Of a stretch of 64,000 nt of DNA, positions 26,864 through 34,606 are shown piece after piece (the first letter of the stretch is position 1; the number at the start of each line of letters is the position of its first letter). A program made the translations under genes and the position numbers. The stretch lies in NCBI GenBank assembly GCA_024280835.1, contig JAJRPJ010000015.1, positions 1 through 64,000 of the forward strand. Direction: 5' to 3'. Below the pieces are notes generated by a model, which worked only from the letters and a program-made list of their open reading frames with translations, did not search any database and was not told the origin of the DNA. The stretch comes from Candidatus Zixiibacteriota bacterium. GTDB taxonomy: Bacteria > Zixibacteria > MSB-5A5 > GN15 > JACZUZ01.

Positions 26864-27478
26864 ATGTTAACTTTCAAGACAGATAAGCTCGCCAAACGGT
26901 TCGGCAAGAGAGGTATTTTCAGAAATCTGTCTTTGGAGGCTCAAACTGGGTCGGTGATTGCCTTGACTGGGCCCAATGGTTCTGGCAAATCGACACTTTC
27001 GAAAATCCTGATGGGTATTTTGCCCGCTAGCGCAGGCAGTGTGACTGTTACAGTTGATGGTCGTGAGCTGACACTGCATGAACGTATGACACGCACGGCT
27101 GTTGTGACTCCCTATTTCAATCTCTATGAAGCGCTGACGGGGTATGAGAACTTTGAGTTCTTTGCGCGTTTGCATGAGAAGAGTTTTGATAATGAGTATG
27201 CGGAGAGATGGCTTGAGACTTTTGGATTAGCTGGACGTGGGGAGGATGCTCTTGGTGATTATTCTTCGGGAATGCGTCAACGATTGAAGTTTGCGATTAG
27301 TTTTGCAATGGAGCCAGATATGCTGTTTTTGGATGAGCCCGGGAGTAATCTGGATCAATCGGGAAAAGCGATTGTTTTTGCGGAGGCGCAAAAAATCAAA
27401 GAGAAAACCTTGATTTTCTGGGCGACAAATGAACCCGAAGAGTTACAGTATGCAGATAGGGTGGTGCGTCTTGTTTAA
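26864..27478 (+). CDS. ccmA: Haem exporter ATP-binding subunit CcmA
   Basis: 204 aa, the length of CcmA. Walker A GPNGSGKST (36-44), signature YSSGMRQRLKFA and Walker B MLFLDEPGSNLD are all present. With CcmB and CcmC it forms the ABC complex that drives release of haem-loaded CcmE during cytochrome c maturation. It overlaps ccmB. The ATG has no Shine-Dalgarno sequence. Confidence 0.88.
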   Translation: MLTFKTDKLAKRFGKRGIFRNLSLEAQTGSVIALTGPNGSGKSTLSKILMGILPASAGSVTVTVDGRELTLHERMTRTAVVTPYFNLYEALTGYENFEFFARLHEKSFDNEYAERWLETFGLAGRGEDALGDYSSGMRQRLKFAISFAMEPDMLFLDEPGSNLDQSGKAIVFAEAQKIKEKTLIFWATNEPEELQYADRVVRLV

Positions 27479-28139
27479 ACAGGCTCTGGCAATTGTCGCT
27501 AAGGATATGCGGGTTGAGTTTCGCACGCGCTATGCGCTTAACGCACTCTTGATGTTTGCGCTAGTGACTTTAACGGCGGTTTCTTTTACGACATCTTCGT
27601 CGTCGACTATCTCTGGCGATACTAACTTACTGTCGGCGCTGTTTTGGATAGTGTTATTTTTCTCGACGATGACTGGCGCCTCGCGCTCTTTTGTTGCTGA
27701 GGAGGACGCTCATACGGCGCCTTTGCTGCGTTTGAGCGCTGGTGGAACTGTGGTTTATTGGGGGAAGTTTGCTGGTAATTTGATGCTCCTATCGGTTTTG
27801 GGAGCGGTGACGTTTCCGCTGTATGTGTTCTTGATGAGCGCGGATGTTGGAAATATTGGTTTACATATTGTGGGAATTGTTCTTGGTACAATCGGTCTAA
27901 GTGGTGGCGCTACTATTGTTGCGGCGATTGTCGCTCAAAGCGCTGTTCGCGGAGCTTTGTTTACTGCTTTATCGTTTCCTGTATTGTTGCCGTTTTTGGT
28001 TTTGGCGATTCAAATAAATGCTGCGGCGTTCGCAGGATTGCCAATGGTGGAGGTTTACTCTCAAATAATGGGGCTGGTAGCTTATTCTGGTGTTCTAATT
28101 ACAACCTCAGTTTTGCTTTTTGACTTTGTTTGGCGCTAG
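27450..28139 (+). CDS. ccmB: Haem exporter membrane subunit CcmB
   Basis: 229 aa with six membrane segments. FKQALAIVAKDMRVEFRTR at the N-terminus and SFVAEEDAHTAPLLRLSAGG between segments 2 and 3 are typical of CcmB. The start at ATG 27450 overlaps ccmA by 29 bases; TTG 27471 is an alternative with a shorter overlap. A 327-bp gap without a gene separates it from ccmC, unlike the tight operons of other bacteria. Confidence 0.87.
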   Translation: MQIGWCVLFKQALAIVAKDMRVEFRTRYALNALLMFALVTLTAVSFTTSSSSTISGDTNLLSALFWIVLFFSTMTGASRSFVAEEDAHTAPLLRLSAGGTVVYWGKFAGNLMLLSVLGAVTFPLYVFLMSADVGNIGLHIVGIVLGTIGLSGGATIVAAIVAQSAVRGALFTALSFPVLLPFLVLAIQINAAAFAGLPMVEVYSQIMGLVAYSGVLITTSVLLFDFVWR

Positions 28140-28466
28140 AATCGGTCGATTTCAAAGCACTACAAATCCCTCAATAAATGAGTTGTTTCTCATAAGTATG
28201 CGGTCGTATATTTGGATGTTGGCTCTTGTGAGAGCAAGCGCCTAGGAATGGTTGTTTGTGTCGGCTGATATTTTTGAAATCAGCAAAGTGGAGTGAATTG
28301 GTTACGCATTGGTGACATTCGGGATAATCGAGTTGGGTATAGTTGACCGTAGAGTCGGCAAAGATTAGCCCTCTTGGGAGCCGATAGAGTATAGTAGCTG
28401 GAAAGCATTCTTTTAGAAGAAAATGCTGTTTAGAAGAAGAGATTTCAGGGAAGAAGAGATTTGAAA
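28140..28466. other. Gap between ccmB and ccmC
   Basis: No supported gene in 327 bp. A small hairpin (GCTGAT 28264-28269 / ATCAGC 28279-28284) is the only structure I see. A separate promoter for ccmC is likely but not identified with confidence. Confidence 0.3.
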
Positions 28467-29252
28467 ATGTCTACTGGGAAGCAAAAATCAAATACTTTGA
28501 GAGTGGTCCTAACTTGGGGATTGTTTGTCTTGATGTCCGCAGCAATTGTCGCTGTGTTCTTGACACCTTCACCAATGTCAAAAGCCGCGGCGTTGGTGAC
28601 GGGCGATGTTGGAGTTGATCCATCGAAGATTTACAGGATCATGTATTTCCATGTTCCGCAAGCGATTACCGCGACAGTTGCGTTTTTGATGGCGATGTTT
28701 TTTGCGGTTCGGTATTTGATGACTCGTTCACTTGATAATGACATAAAATCATTCCATGCAAATCAAGCGGGGATGGTATTTGCGATTCTGGCATTGGTAA
28801 CTGGGTCAATATTTGCTCGTTATACATGGGGTTTTTGGTGGAGTTGGAATGAAATACGCATGACCTCGATCTTTATTATGGTCTTGATGTACGGCGGGTA
28901 TTTTGCGCTTCGTTCATCAATTCCAGACGCAGAGAAGAGGGCGTCTCTTTCTGCTGTGATGTCGATACTCTTTGGCATAGCGGCGATATTTTTGATGTTT
29001 GTAGCCCCTAGAATAGCCGCGACGAGGCACCCTACTGATTCGATAGTTAGTGAATCCGGTGATGCCGCCATGTCGGCTTTAGTGGGGGGCATTTTCGGTA
29101 CATTTATTCTGGCCTACGTCGGTCTCTTTATTTGGATTTGGATGGTGTCGGTTCGCATTGGACGAATTGAACATAATCGGGCTGAAAGCGCGATTGAAGA
29201 GAGTGGGATTACTCCAGTCATTGAGGATGTGGGGGCGGGTTCTAAGGCCTGA
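28467..29252 (+). CDS. ccmC: Haem-handling protein CcmC
   Basis: 261 aa from ATG 28467, with GAAGAAGAG upstream. Six membrane segments carry the conserved periplasmic haem site: MYFHVP with its His, the tryptophan-rich WGFWWSWNEIRMTS, and a second His in RIAATRHPTDSIV. CcmC loads haem onto CcmE. ccmD and ccmE follow; ccmF and ccmH are not in the window. Confidence 0.92.
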   Translation: MSTGKQKSNTLRVVLTWGLFVLMSAAIVAVFLTPSPMSKAAALVTGDVGVDPSKIYRIMYFHVPQAITATVAFLMAMFFAVRYLMTRSLDNDIKSFHANQAGMVFAILALVTGSIFARYTWGFWWSWNEIRMTSIFIMVLMYGGYFALRSSIPDAEKRASLSAVMSILFGIAAIFLMFVAPRIAATRHPTDSIVSESGDAAMSALVGGIFGTFILAYVGLFIWIWMVSVRIGRIEHNRAESAIEESGITPVIEDVGAGSKA

Positions 29253-29314
29253 TTTGTGCGGCAAGAATCAATTGGTAGTTGAATATCTAGGTTTCGTCTA
29301 AGGGAGAATAGAAA

Positions 29315-29419
29315 ATGGATTCAAATATTATTGTGATGGTGGTGACTTTAGTCATCTGGATTGGGATTTTTGTGTATATGAAACGAGTGGATGCTAGAGT
29401 CTCAGAACTTGAGAAATAG
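29315..29419 (+). CDS. ccmD: CcmD-like small membrane protein (34 aa)
   Basis: A 34-codon gene that is too short for most ORF lists. GGGAGA precedes the ATG. It has one membrane segment (IIVMVVTLVIWIGIFVYM) followed by a basic-acidic helix (KRVDARVSELEK), which is the general layout of CcmD. Its place between ccmC and ccmE is the standard position of ccmD, which helps release holo-CcmE. Identification rests on layout and position as CcmD is poorly conserved. Confidence 0.8.
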   Translation: MDSNIIVMVVTLVIWIGIFVYMKRVDARVSELEK

Positions 29420-29514
29420 ACTTCGCTGAGTTGGCTATAAGGCGAGATGGCTTTATGGTTTTGGGGCTAGAGAGAGTTCTTTAGAAGAAGCTTTTAGTGG
29501 AATTGAGGAAAAGT

Positions 29515-29964
29515 ATGAATGCAAAATTGATTATTGGTTTGGTTTTAATCGCATCTTTTATGGGATTGGGCGTGTTTTCATTTGTTGACCATCAGGTGGC
29601 TTCGATGTCGATTGCACAGGCGCGAGAGACTAGCAAGACTGTCCAGATTCAGGGTGTTATAGATTTTGAGACGGTCAATTATGACGTCGAAAAACAACAG
29701 ATGACATTTGATTTACTCGAGAAAGAAGAGAACTCAAATACCGCAGTTGAGAATCCTGAGCGCGTAAGAATTATTTATCACGGTGAAGTGCCTGGGAATT
29801 TTGACCAGGCCCAGTCAGTGACGGTTATTGGTGTTAATGGCTCAGAAGGTTTTGTCGCTGAAAACATGCTCGTCAAATGTCCGTCGAAATATCAAGGCGA
29901 AGACGGTGAAGAGGAAGTTGATCCTGATAATATGGAAGTACGTTCGTATTCAGCTCCCACTTGA
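29515..29964 (+). CDS. ccmE: Cytochrome c maturation haem chaperone CcmE, Cys-type
   Basis: 149 aa from ATG 29515 (GAGGAAAAGT before it). N-terminal membrane anchor, then an OB-fold domain with VQIQGVIDF..VEKQQMTFDL and RIIYHGEVPGNF. The haem site that reads HxxxY in E. coli is here Cys122-P-S-K-Tyr126 (ENMLVKCPSKY). Cys-type CcmE is known from archaea and Desulfovibrio-like bacteria. A short acidic tail (GEDGEEEVDPDN) follows. It receives haem from CcmC and passes it to apocytochromes c. Confidence 0.92.
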   Translation: MNAKLIIGLVLIASFMGLGVFSFVDHQVASMSIAQARETSKTVQIQGVIDFETVNYDVEKQQMTFDLLEKEENSNTAVENPERVRIIYHGEVPGNFDQAQSVTVIGVNGSEGFVAENMLVKCPSKYQGEDGEEEVDPDNMEVRSYSAPT

Positions 29965-30032
29965 TCTGACTTATTCGATTTGTTTTGATCCTTTTGTTCC
30001 ACATTTGTCGTCACACACTGGTGTGGCGCTAT

Positions 30033-30072
30033 AACGCCGACAGGCTGTACAGTCTGTCGGCGTTTCTTTTTT
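30033..30072 (+). terminator. Rho-independent terminator after ccmE
   Basis: A perfect 11-bp stem, AACGCCGACAG (30033-30043) with CTGTCGGCGTT (30054-30064), is followed by TCTTTTTT. Confidence 0.92.
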
Positions 30073-30200
30073 GTTCTACTTTTTCATTGAATATTGCACT
30101 GAAATCATGTCTTGATTGAGATTCTGACTTTCTCAGCCGATAATGAATTAGAGGCTAGAATTGATACGGCCGTACTAATTGTTTTTCAAATTGAGATGAA

Positions 30201-31064
30201 ATGATGAAATATAGCAATAAATCAAGAGCAGTTATGGGCGCCTTAGCGTTGGCTTTGATACTTGTAGCTCTGCCTGTCAGTGGCTCTCAATTTGCCTTTG
30301 ATCCATCGCGTGGATTGGTCGAACTAGAGGCGACTATCAATGGTTATATGGTGGGACGGTTCGGGATTGACACTGGCGCCGATAAATTCTATCTCGACCG
30401 AGCTTTTGCGAAACGTGCGCGAGTTGCGGTTACTGAGAGTGATAGAGGCAGTGTCGTTCGCGGTATCGATGGTTCTTCTTCGGTTGGAAAAGCTACTTTA
30501 CGTTCGCTTGATATTCAAGGTGAACGTATCTACAATGTGCCAGTTGATATTATTGATTTGAGCGCTTTGACTGGTGGAAAATGGCAGGCTCCAGATGGGT
30601 TGATTGGCTTTCCTGTTTTGCGTCGTTTCTATGTGACGGTTGATTATCCAAAGCAAACGCTCGAACTGTATTCACATGAAAAGAATTATGAATCCGATGA
30701 AGTCTTTGGAGTTCCGTTTACTTTGCAGGGGTATTTGATTGTTGTCAATGTGACAATTGATGGCTCTGCGCCACTTCGCTTTATTCTCGATTATTGCGCT
30801 TCAATGACGATTCTCACGCCCGAAGCCCTGAGCCGAATTGGTCTGAAAGGTAATGTAAATGAATATCAAGTTGCCACTGAGATAAAGATTGTTGAAGTAG
30901 ATGAGAGCGCTACGCCGAATGTAACTTTCTATATCAAGTCCTTGAATGAACTAGGTGAGAGTTCGAATTTTGCTGGAATTGACGGAATTCTCGGTTATTC
31001 ATTTCTGGCCTCGCACAAAATTACAGTTGATTATCTACGCGAAGTTTTACTTTTCCACCGCTAG
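30201..31064 (+). CDS. Exported retropepsin-like aspartyl protease homologue, two domains
   Basis: 287 aa with a signal peptide ending about VSGS. Two copies of the retropepsin-like fold are visible. The first has Asp57-Thr-Gly-Ala (FGIDTGADKFYLD) and a second-half GLIGFPVLRRFYVTVDYPKQTLEL. The second has Asp197-Tyr-Cys-Ala (RFILDYCASMTIL) and GILGYSFLASHKITVDY. A functional dimer needs D-T/S-G in both halves; the altered second triad may reduce or change activity. Family members are periplasmic or outer-envelope proteases. No neighbour explains a substrate. Confidence 0.82.
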   Translation: MMKYSNKSRAVMGALALALILVALPVSGSQFAFDPSRGLVELEATINGYMVGRFGIDTGADKFYLDRAFAKRARVAVTESDRGSVVRGIDGSSSVGKATLRSLDIQGERIYNVPVDIIDLSALTGGKWQAPDGLIGFPVLRRFYVTVDYPKQTLELYSHEKNYESDEVFGVPFTLQGYLIVVNVTIDGSAPLRFILDYCASMTILTPEALSRIGLKGNVNEYQVATEIKIVEVDESATPNVTFYIKSLNELGESSNFAGIDGILGYSFLASHKITVDYLREVLLFHR

Positions 31065-31083
31065 CGCTACAATCTTGGTGGGC

Positions 31084-31112
31084 TTGACCAAGCTCCAACA
31101 AGCGAATATACT
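31084..31112 (+). promoter_or_regulatory. Promoter of the cobalamin-riboswitch transcript
   Basis: TTGACC (31084-31089) and TATACT (31107-31112) with the ideal 17-bp spacer. Transcription would start near 31119, shortly before the riboswitch. Confidence 0.65.
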
Positions 31113-31154
31113 ACAATTGATAATGTCTCGGCGCCATATCGTGTTATCTACTTA

Positions 31155-31322
31155 GAATTAGTGCGATTGGCTAAGAGGGAAGTTCGGTGAAAATCCGACG
31201 CAGCCCCGCTACTGTAAGCGGCTACTGACGAAAGCATAGTTTGCCACTGGAGGTGTTTCTACTCTCTGGGAAGGCGCATTTGTCAGGTTTGAAGCCGCAG
31301 AGCCAGGAAACCTGCCTTGATA
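31155..31322 (+). promoter_or_regulatory. Cobalamin (B12) riboswitch
   Basis: The conserved core is read in order: GAGGGAAGTTCGGTG, AAATCCGACGCAGCCCCGC, TACTGTAAGCGG, GCCACTGG, GGGAAGGCGC, and GAAGCCGCAGAGCCAGGAAA-CCTGCC. This matches the adenosylcobalamin riboswitch family, including the B12 box (AGCCAGGAAACCTGCC). It lies directly upstream of a btuB-type receptor. Outer boundaries are approximate. Confidence 0.96.
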
Positions 31323-31368
31323 CAACCCTATAGGTCAGGAGATCCGCGCTGGGCGGTGATAATGACTA

Positions 31369-31414
31369 CTCTATGTTTCATGAATTTACATGTCCTACAT
31401 GGAGTTTTTCTTTT
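31369..31414 (+). terminator. Putative riboswitch-controlled terminator
   Basis: CTCTATGT (31369-31376) pairs with ACATGGAG (31397-31404), with a CATG/CATG inner stem, followed by TTTTTCTTTT. Its place between riboswitch and btuB suits a transcription-termination expression platform. The alternative pairing that would relieve it is not worked out. Confidence 0.65.
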
Positions 31415-31437
31415 ACCACACAAATTATTGCGGACTC

Positions 31438-31469
31438 TTCTGATTTAATCAGAAAGGAGTGATTTCTGA
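31438..31469 (+). promoter_or_regulatory. Two mutually exclusive hairpins at the btuB ribosome binding site
   Basis: Hairpin A: TTCTGAT-TTA-ATCAGAA (31438-31454), leaving GGAG free. Hairpin B: TCAGAAA-GGAGTGA-TTTCTGA (31449-31469), holding GGAG in its loop and pairing up to the A of the ATG. Both have perfect 7-bp stems and share bases 31449-31454, so only one can form. This could give translational control in addition to the terminator. Confidence 0.5.
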
Positions 31470-33499
31470 TGAAGTCATTCTGTTTTTTCAATTCGTGTGA
31501 AAACGCCACGTGGGCGGCGCTTTCTTCATCAACAGCTTCACCAACAATCTTCTCATATCTAGCCGTAACCAAGGGCCTAGCGCTGTTTGTCATGATGCTT
31601 ATCCCTCTAATCGGTGGGTTTGCTAGTAGGTCATTGGCAGATGTCCCCGATACTACGAGCGTGCACCAGCTTGAGGGTATCGTCGTCGTTGCCAATAGTG
31701 AAAACACGCCTGTGCGTGAAGTTGGCAGCTCGGTAACTGTCATTACAGCCGAGGAAATTGAACGCTCCCAACAACAATCTGTCACAGAGATATTGCGCAA
31801 TGTCCCAGGACTTGATGTCGTGCAAACTGGCGCTAGAGGTGGATTGACTTCGGTGTGTATGCGTGGCTCCAATTCGGGGCACACTTTGGTGATTGTCGAT
31901 GGGATTGAAATGAATGATCCGTCGTCACCCAATGGCGCTTTCGATTTTGCGGATTTGAGTGTTGATAATATTGAGCGGATTGAAGTGTTGCGCGGTTCGC
32001 AGAGTATTCTCTATGGCTCAGAGGCCATTGGGGGAGTGATAAGTATTATTACTCGCACTGGGGCTGGGGCCCGCAAAACAACATTGAGCGCCAATTACGG
32101 CGCCTTTTCCACATCCAAAGTTTCGGCTGTAACTAGCGGTTCAACAGCGCGAGTAAGCTATTCTCTTAGCGCCTCCCGCACTGATTCAAAAGGTTTCTCG
32201 GCGACGGAGTCTTTGGTATCTAATGAACGTGATGACTATGGCTTGACGTCGCTCTCTGGGAAACTTGTAGTGCGTCCGAGTGACTATTCGCAAGTGAAAC
32301 TGACTGTCCGTTCATCTGATTCAAAGACTGACCTCGACAAGGGGTTTAGTAGTTTTACTAATTTCGGAGTCTTTGATGATTTGAATAACCTGCAGAGCTC
32401 CCGTAAAATATTCCTCAAAGCCGAAGCTGATATTAGTGACAGTAGTCAAGTTTGGCGCGGAAAAGTATCCGCTAGTTTTGCAAGTACTGATCGAACCGCT
32501 ACTGACTCTACCGATGCTGCCTTCGGAGCTGGTTTTCAGGACTCGAAATATGACTCAGAAACATTACATTTTGGCTTGAAAGGTATTCTCACTCCAATTG
32601 ACAATCAGCGCCTAATAGTTGGTGTGGAGACCGAGCGTGAATCTCTATCGCAAAACACGGATTTCGGTTTTGGCGCAAGCTCTTTAAGCAATATACATGC
32701 GATTACAACTGGTGTGTATGCTTTGGCGCAGTTGTCCGCTTCCGACAAACTCTTTGTGACCCTAGGAGTGCGTAATGACGATCATGAACGCTTTGGGAAT
32801 CATGCCAGCGCACGGGCAACTGCCACTTTGGCGCCTAGAGGGTTTGGTACACGCATCAAGGCTTCATTTGGGGGCGGTTTCAACGCGCCAACATTGTTTC
32901 AGTTATTTGATCCACTCTATGGCGATCCGACTCTTCAACCTGAGGAAAGCGAAAGCTGGGACATTGGGATTGAACAAAGGCTATTTGCTGGTAGAGCCAA
33001 TATGGGGGTGACTTGGTTTCATCAGTCTATCAACAATATCTTTGGTTTTGATCCAGCAACATTTAGGACAATCAATATTGCTTCTGCTTTGAGTGAAGGC
33101 GTCGAAGTCTTTGCCGATGTCAAATTGAATCAGTTCTTTGCTCGACTCGACTATACATATACTGATGCGATTGATAAGGTAGATGGTTCGTCTTTACTGC
33201 GTCGCGCAAAAAACAAAATTGTGTTTCGAGCGACATACACGCCGAATAAATTGACTAGCGCTAGCGTTCGTGTTCGTCATATTGGGGCAAGGTTTGATAA
33301 CGATTTTGAAATGTTTCCTGCTCAGAGAGTGACGCTTGGATCATATACAGTGGTTGGTTTGACCGCTCAACGAAAAGTCTTTGAGGGATTGACAGTCACA
33401 GGGCGAATTGAGAACCTTTTTGATAAGCAGTATCAGGATGTGTGGTATTATGCCACCAGTGATAGAGCTGTGTATTTTGGCGTGCGGTATTCGTTATAG
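31469..33499 (+). CDS. btuB: TonB-dependent outer-membrane receptor, BtuB type (vitamin B12 uptake)
   Basis: 676 aa. An unusually long N-terminus (about 57 residues, hydrophobic at GLALFVMMLIPLIGGFASRSLA) precedes a TonB box-like HQLEGIVVVA and the plug domain (SVTVITAEEIERSQQQSVTEILRNVPGLDVV, VIVDGIEMNDP, IEVLRGSQSILYGSEAIGGVISIIT). The 22-strand barrel follows and ends VYFGVRYSL. The ribosome site AAAGGAGTG lies in the hairpin region described separately. Regulation by the cobalamin riboswitch makes corrinoid transport the best call; energy would come from TonB/ExbBD. Confidence 0.93.
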   Translation: MKSFCFFNSCENATWAALSSSTASPTIFSYLAVTKGLALFVMMLIPLIGGFASRSLADVPDTTSVHQLEGIVVVANSENTPVREVGSSVTVITAEEIERSQQQSVTEILRNVPGLDVVQTGARGGLTSVCMRGSNSGHTLVIVDGIEMNDPSSPNGAFDFADLSVDNIERIEVLRGSQSILYGSEAIGGVISIITRTGAGARKTTLSANYGAFSTSKVSAVTSGSTARVSYSLSASRTDSKGFSATESLVSNERDDYGLTSLSGKLVVRPSDYSQVKLTVRSSDSKTDLDKGFSSFTNFGVFDDLNNLQSSRKIFLKAEADISDSSQVWRGKVSASFASTDRTATDSTDAAFGAGFQDSKYDSETLHFGLKGILTPIDNQRLIVGVETERESLSQNTDFGFGASSLSNIHAITTGVYALAQLSASDKLFVTLGVRNDDHERFGNHASARATATLAPRGFGTRIKASFGGGFNAPTLFQLFDPLYGDPTLQPEESESWDIGIEQRLFAGRANMGVTWFHQSINNIFGFDPATFRTINIASALSEGVEVFADVKLNQFFARLDYTYTDAIDKVDGSSLLRRAKNKIVFRATYTPNKLTSASVRVRHIGARFDNDFEMFPAQRVTLGSYTVVGLTAQRKVFEGLTVTGRIENLFDKQYQDVWYYATSDRAVYFGVRYSL

Positions 33500-33511
33500 A
33501 GTAGGTTTGCA

Positions 33512-34606
33512 TTAAGTAGTGTAGCGGGATTGCTGTAAGAATCTTTCGCGCCATTTGTTTGGTTCTGTTTGCAGGAGATATTGTTCTGCTAGTTCGGTGA
33601 CTTGCTGACGCGGCGGTAAAGTATTATTGAGGCCTTGTTGGATTCTGGTTCGCAGAGCTTTGGCGAAAGATAGCGGTGATTTGGTTGGATAGCGGTATTC
33701 GGTTGGGAAAAGCTCTGGATATGAAAGAGCGTCAGGGACAACTGGTATCGCGCCGCTAGCTACCGCTTCAAGAATTGAAAGTCCATAGAACTCTTGGGCG
33801 GTGGTTGAAACGACAATGTCCGACTGTGCGAGCAGCGCTTCGTAGTCCGCTCGTGATTCTGCGAAACCGAAATGAATTGTTTGTTCTGCTAGACGTTCTT
33901 TGGCTTCTGCGAAAATCTCGGGGGCTCTGTCGAATTGCTCGCCAAGGACAATAAGTTTGAAATCAAGTCCCTCTGCGGCAAGTCTAAATAGCGCCTCGAA
34001 GAATACTTCGGGGCGTTTGTCGTGTTCCCAACGATGATTCCAGAGGATTACGGGCGGGTTGTTGCGGGGTTGTGTATAGCCGGGAAGTATTTGAAGTGGT
34101 ATGGGGAAGATGTTGGCTTTGTTCTGGATGTTCTCGATGATTCGTGGTTGGTCTAGTTTTACTGGTAATTGATTCAGAAATGCTGTGGCGCCTTCAAGGA
34201 AGGTTGTTCGATTGAAGTCGCTATTGAAGAGCACAGAGTCTGCGGCAAGAGCTGTTGTGATGCTATTGTACATGGTTTGTTTTTCGGAGTCGCTGATGTT
34301 TGTGCGGAACGGATAATGGAATTGGTTCTCATGAAAATAACAGACGCAATGCGCCTTTTTCAAATTGGGCGAGAGGGCCAGTAGTTCGGTCAGGGGTGTC
34401 AGTGAGCCGATTAGCGCTATGTCGTATTCTATGCTTGGGTCAATCATCTGCGAGAATTGAAGTCCCGAGAGACGACTGCGCCATTTCCATTGACGGTCAG
34501 GCAATGTGTTGACAGTCCACTCCCAATCACAGAAGAGCGCTTGGAGCGCGTCGATTAACGCCATGTGCGAGAGGCAGGCGAAGGGTTCGAGGAAGAGGGC
34601 TTTCAT
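33512..34606 (-). CDS. Queuosine-tRNA mannosyltransferase-like glycosyltransferase (DUF3524/GTDC1 type)
   Basis: 364 aa. The N-terminal domain has the hallmarks of the DUF3524 family: LEPFACLSHMALIDAL, TLPDRQWKWRSRLSGLQFS, and CYFHENQFHYP (residues 88-99). The C-terminal half is a GT-B glycosyltransferase domain with NHRWEHDKRPEVFFEAL and the nucleotide-sugar motif EFYGLSILEAVASGAIPVVP. Human GTDC1 (QTMAN) mannosylates queuosine in tRNA-Asp. A bacterial homologue may do likewise or modify another target. It overlaps its upstream neighbour by 4 bases and converges on btuB, 12 bp apart. Confidence 0.85.
   Translation of the reverse strand: MKALFLEPFACLSHMALIDALQALFCDWEWTVNTLPDRQWKWRSRLSGLQFSQMIDPSIEYDIALIGSLTPLTELLALSPNLKKAHCVCYFHENQFHYPFRTNISDSEKQTMYNSITTALAADSVLFNSDFNRTTFLEGATAFLNQLPVKLDQPRIIENIQNKANIFPIPLQILPGYTQPRNNPPVILWNHRWEHDKRPEVFFEALFRLAAEGLDFKLIVLGEQFDRAPEIFAEAKERLAEQTIHFGFAESRADYEALLAQSDIVVSTTAQEFYGLSILEAVASGAIPVVPDALSYPELFPTEYRYPTKSPLSFAKALRTRIQQGLNNTLPPRQQVTELAEQYLLQTEPNKWRERFLQQSRYTT

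Noticed and set aside
26682-26870. 62-codon frame between lepB and ccmA
   Set aside because: TTG start, no ribosome site, overlaps the ccmA start and its promoter-like sequence.
31378-31932. 184-codon minus-strand frame over the btuB leader and start
   Set aside because: It runs across the terminator and plug-domain coding region and shows no protein-family features.
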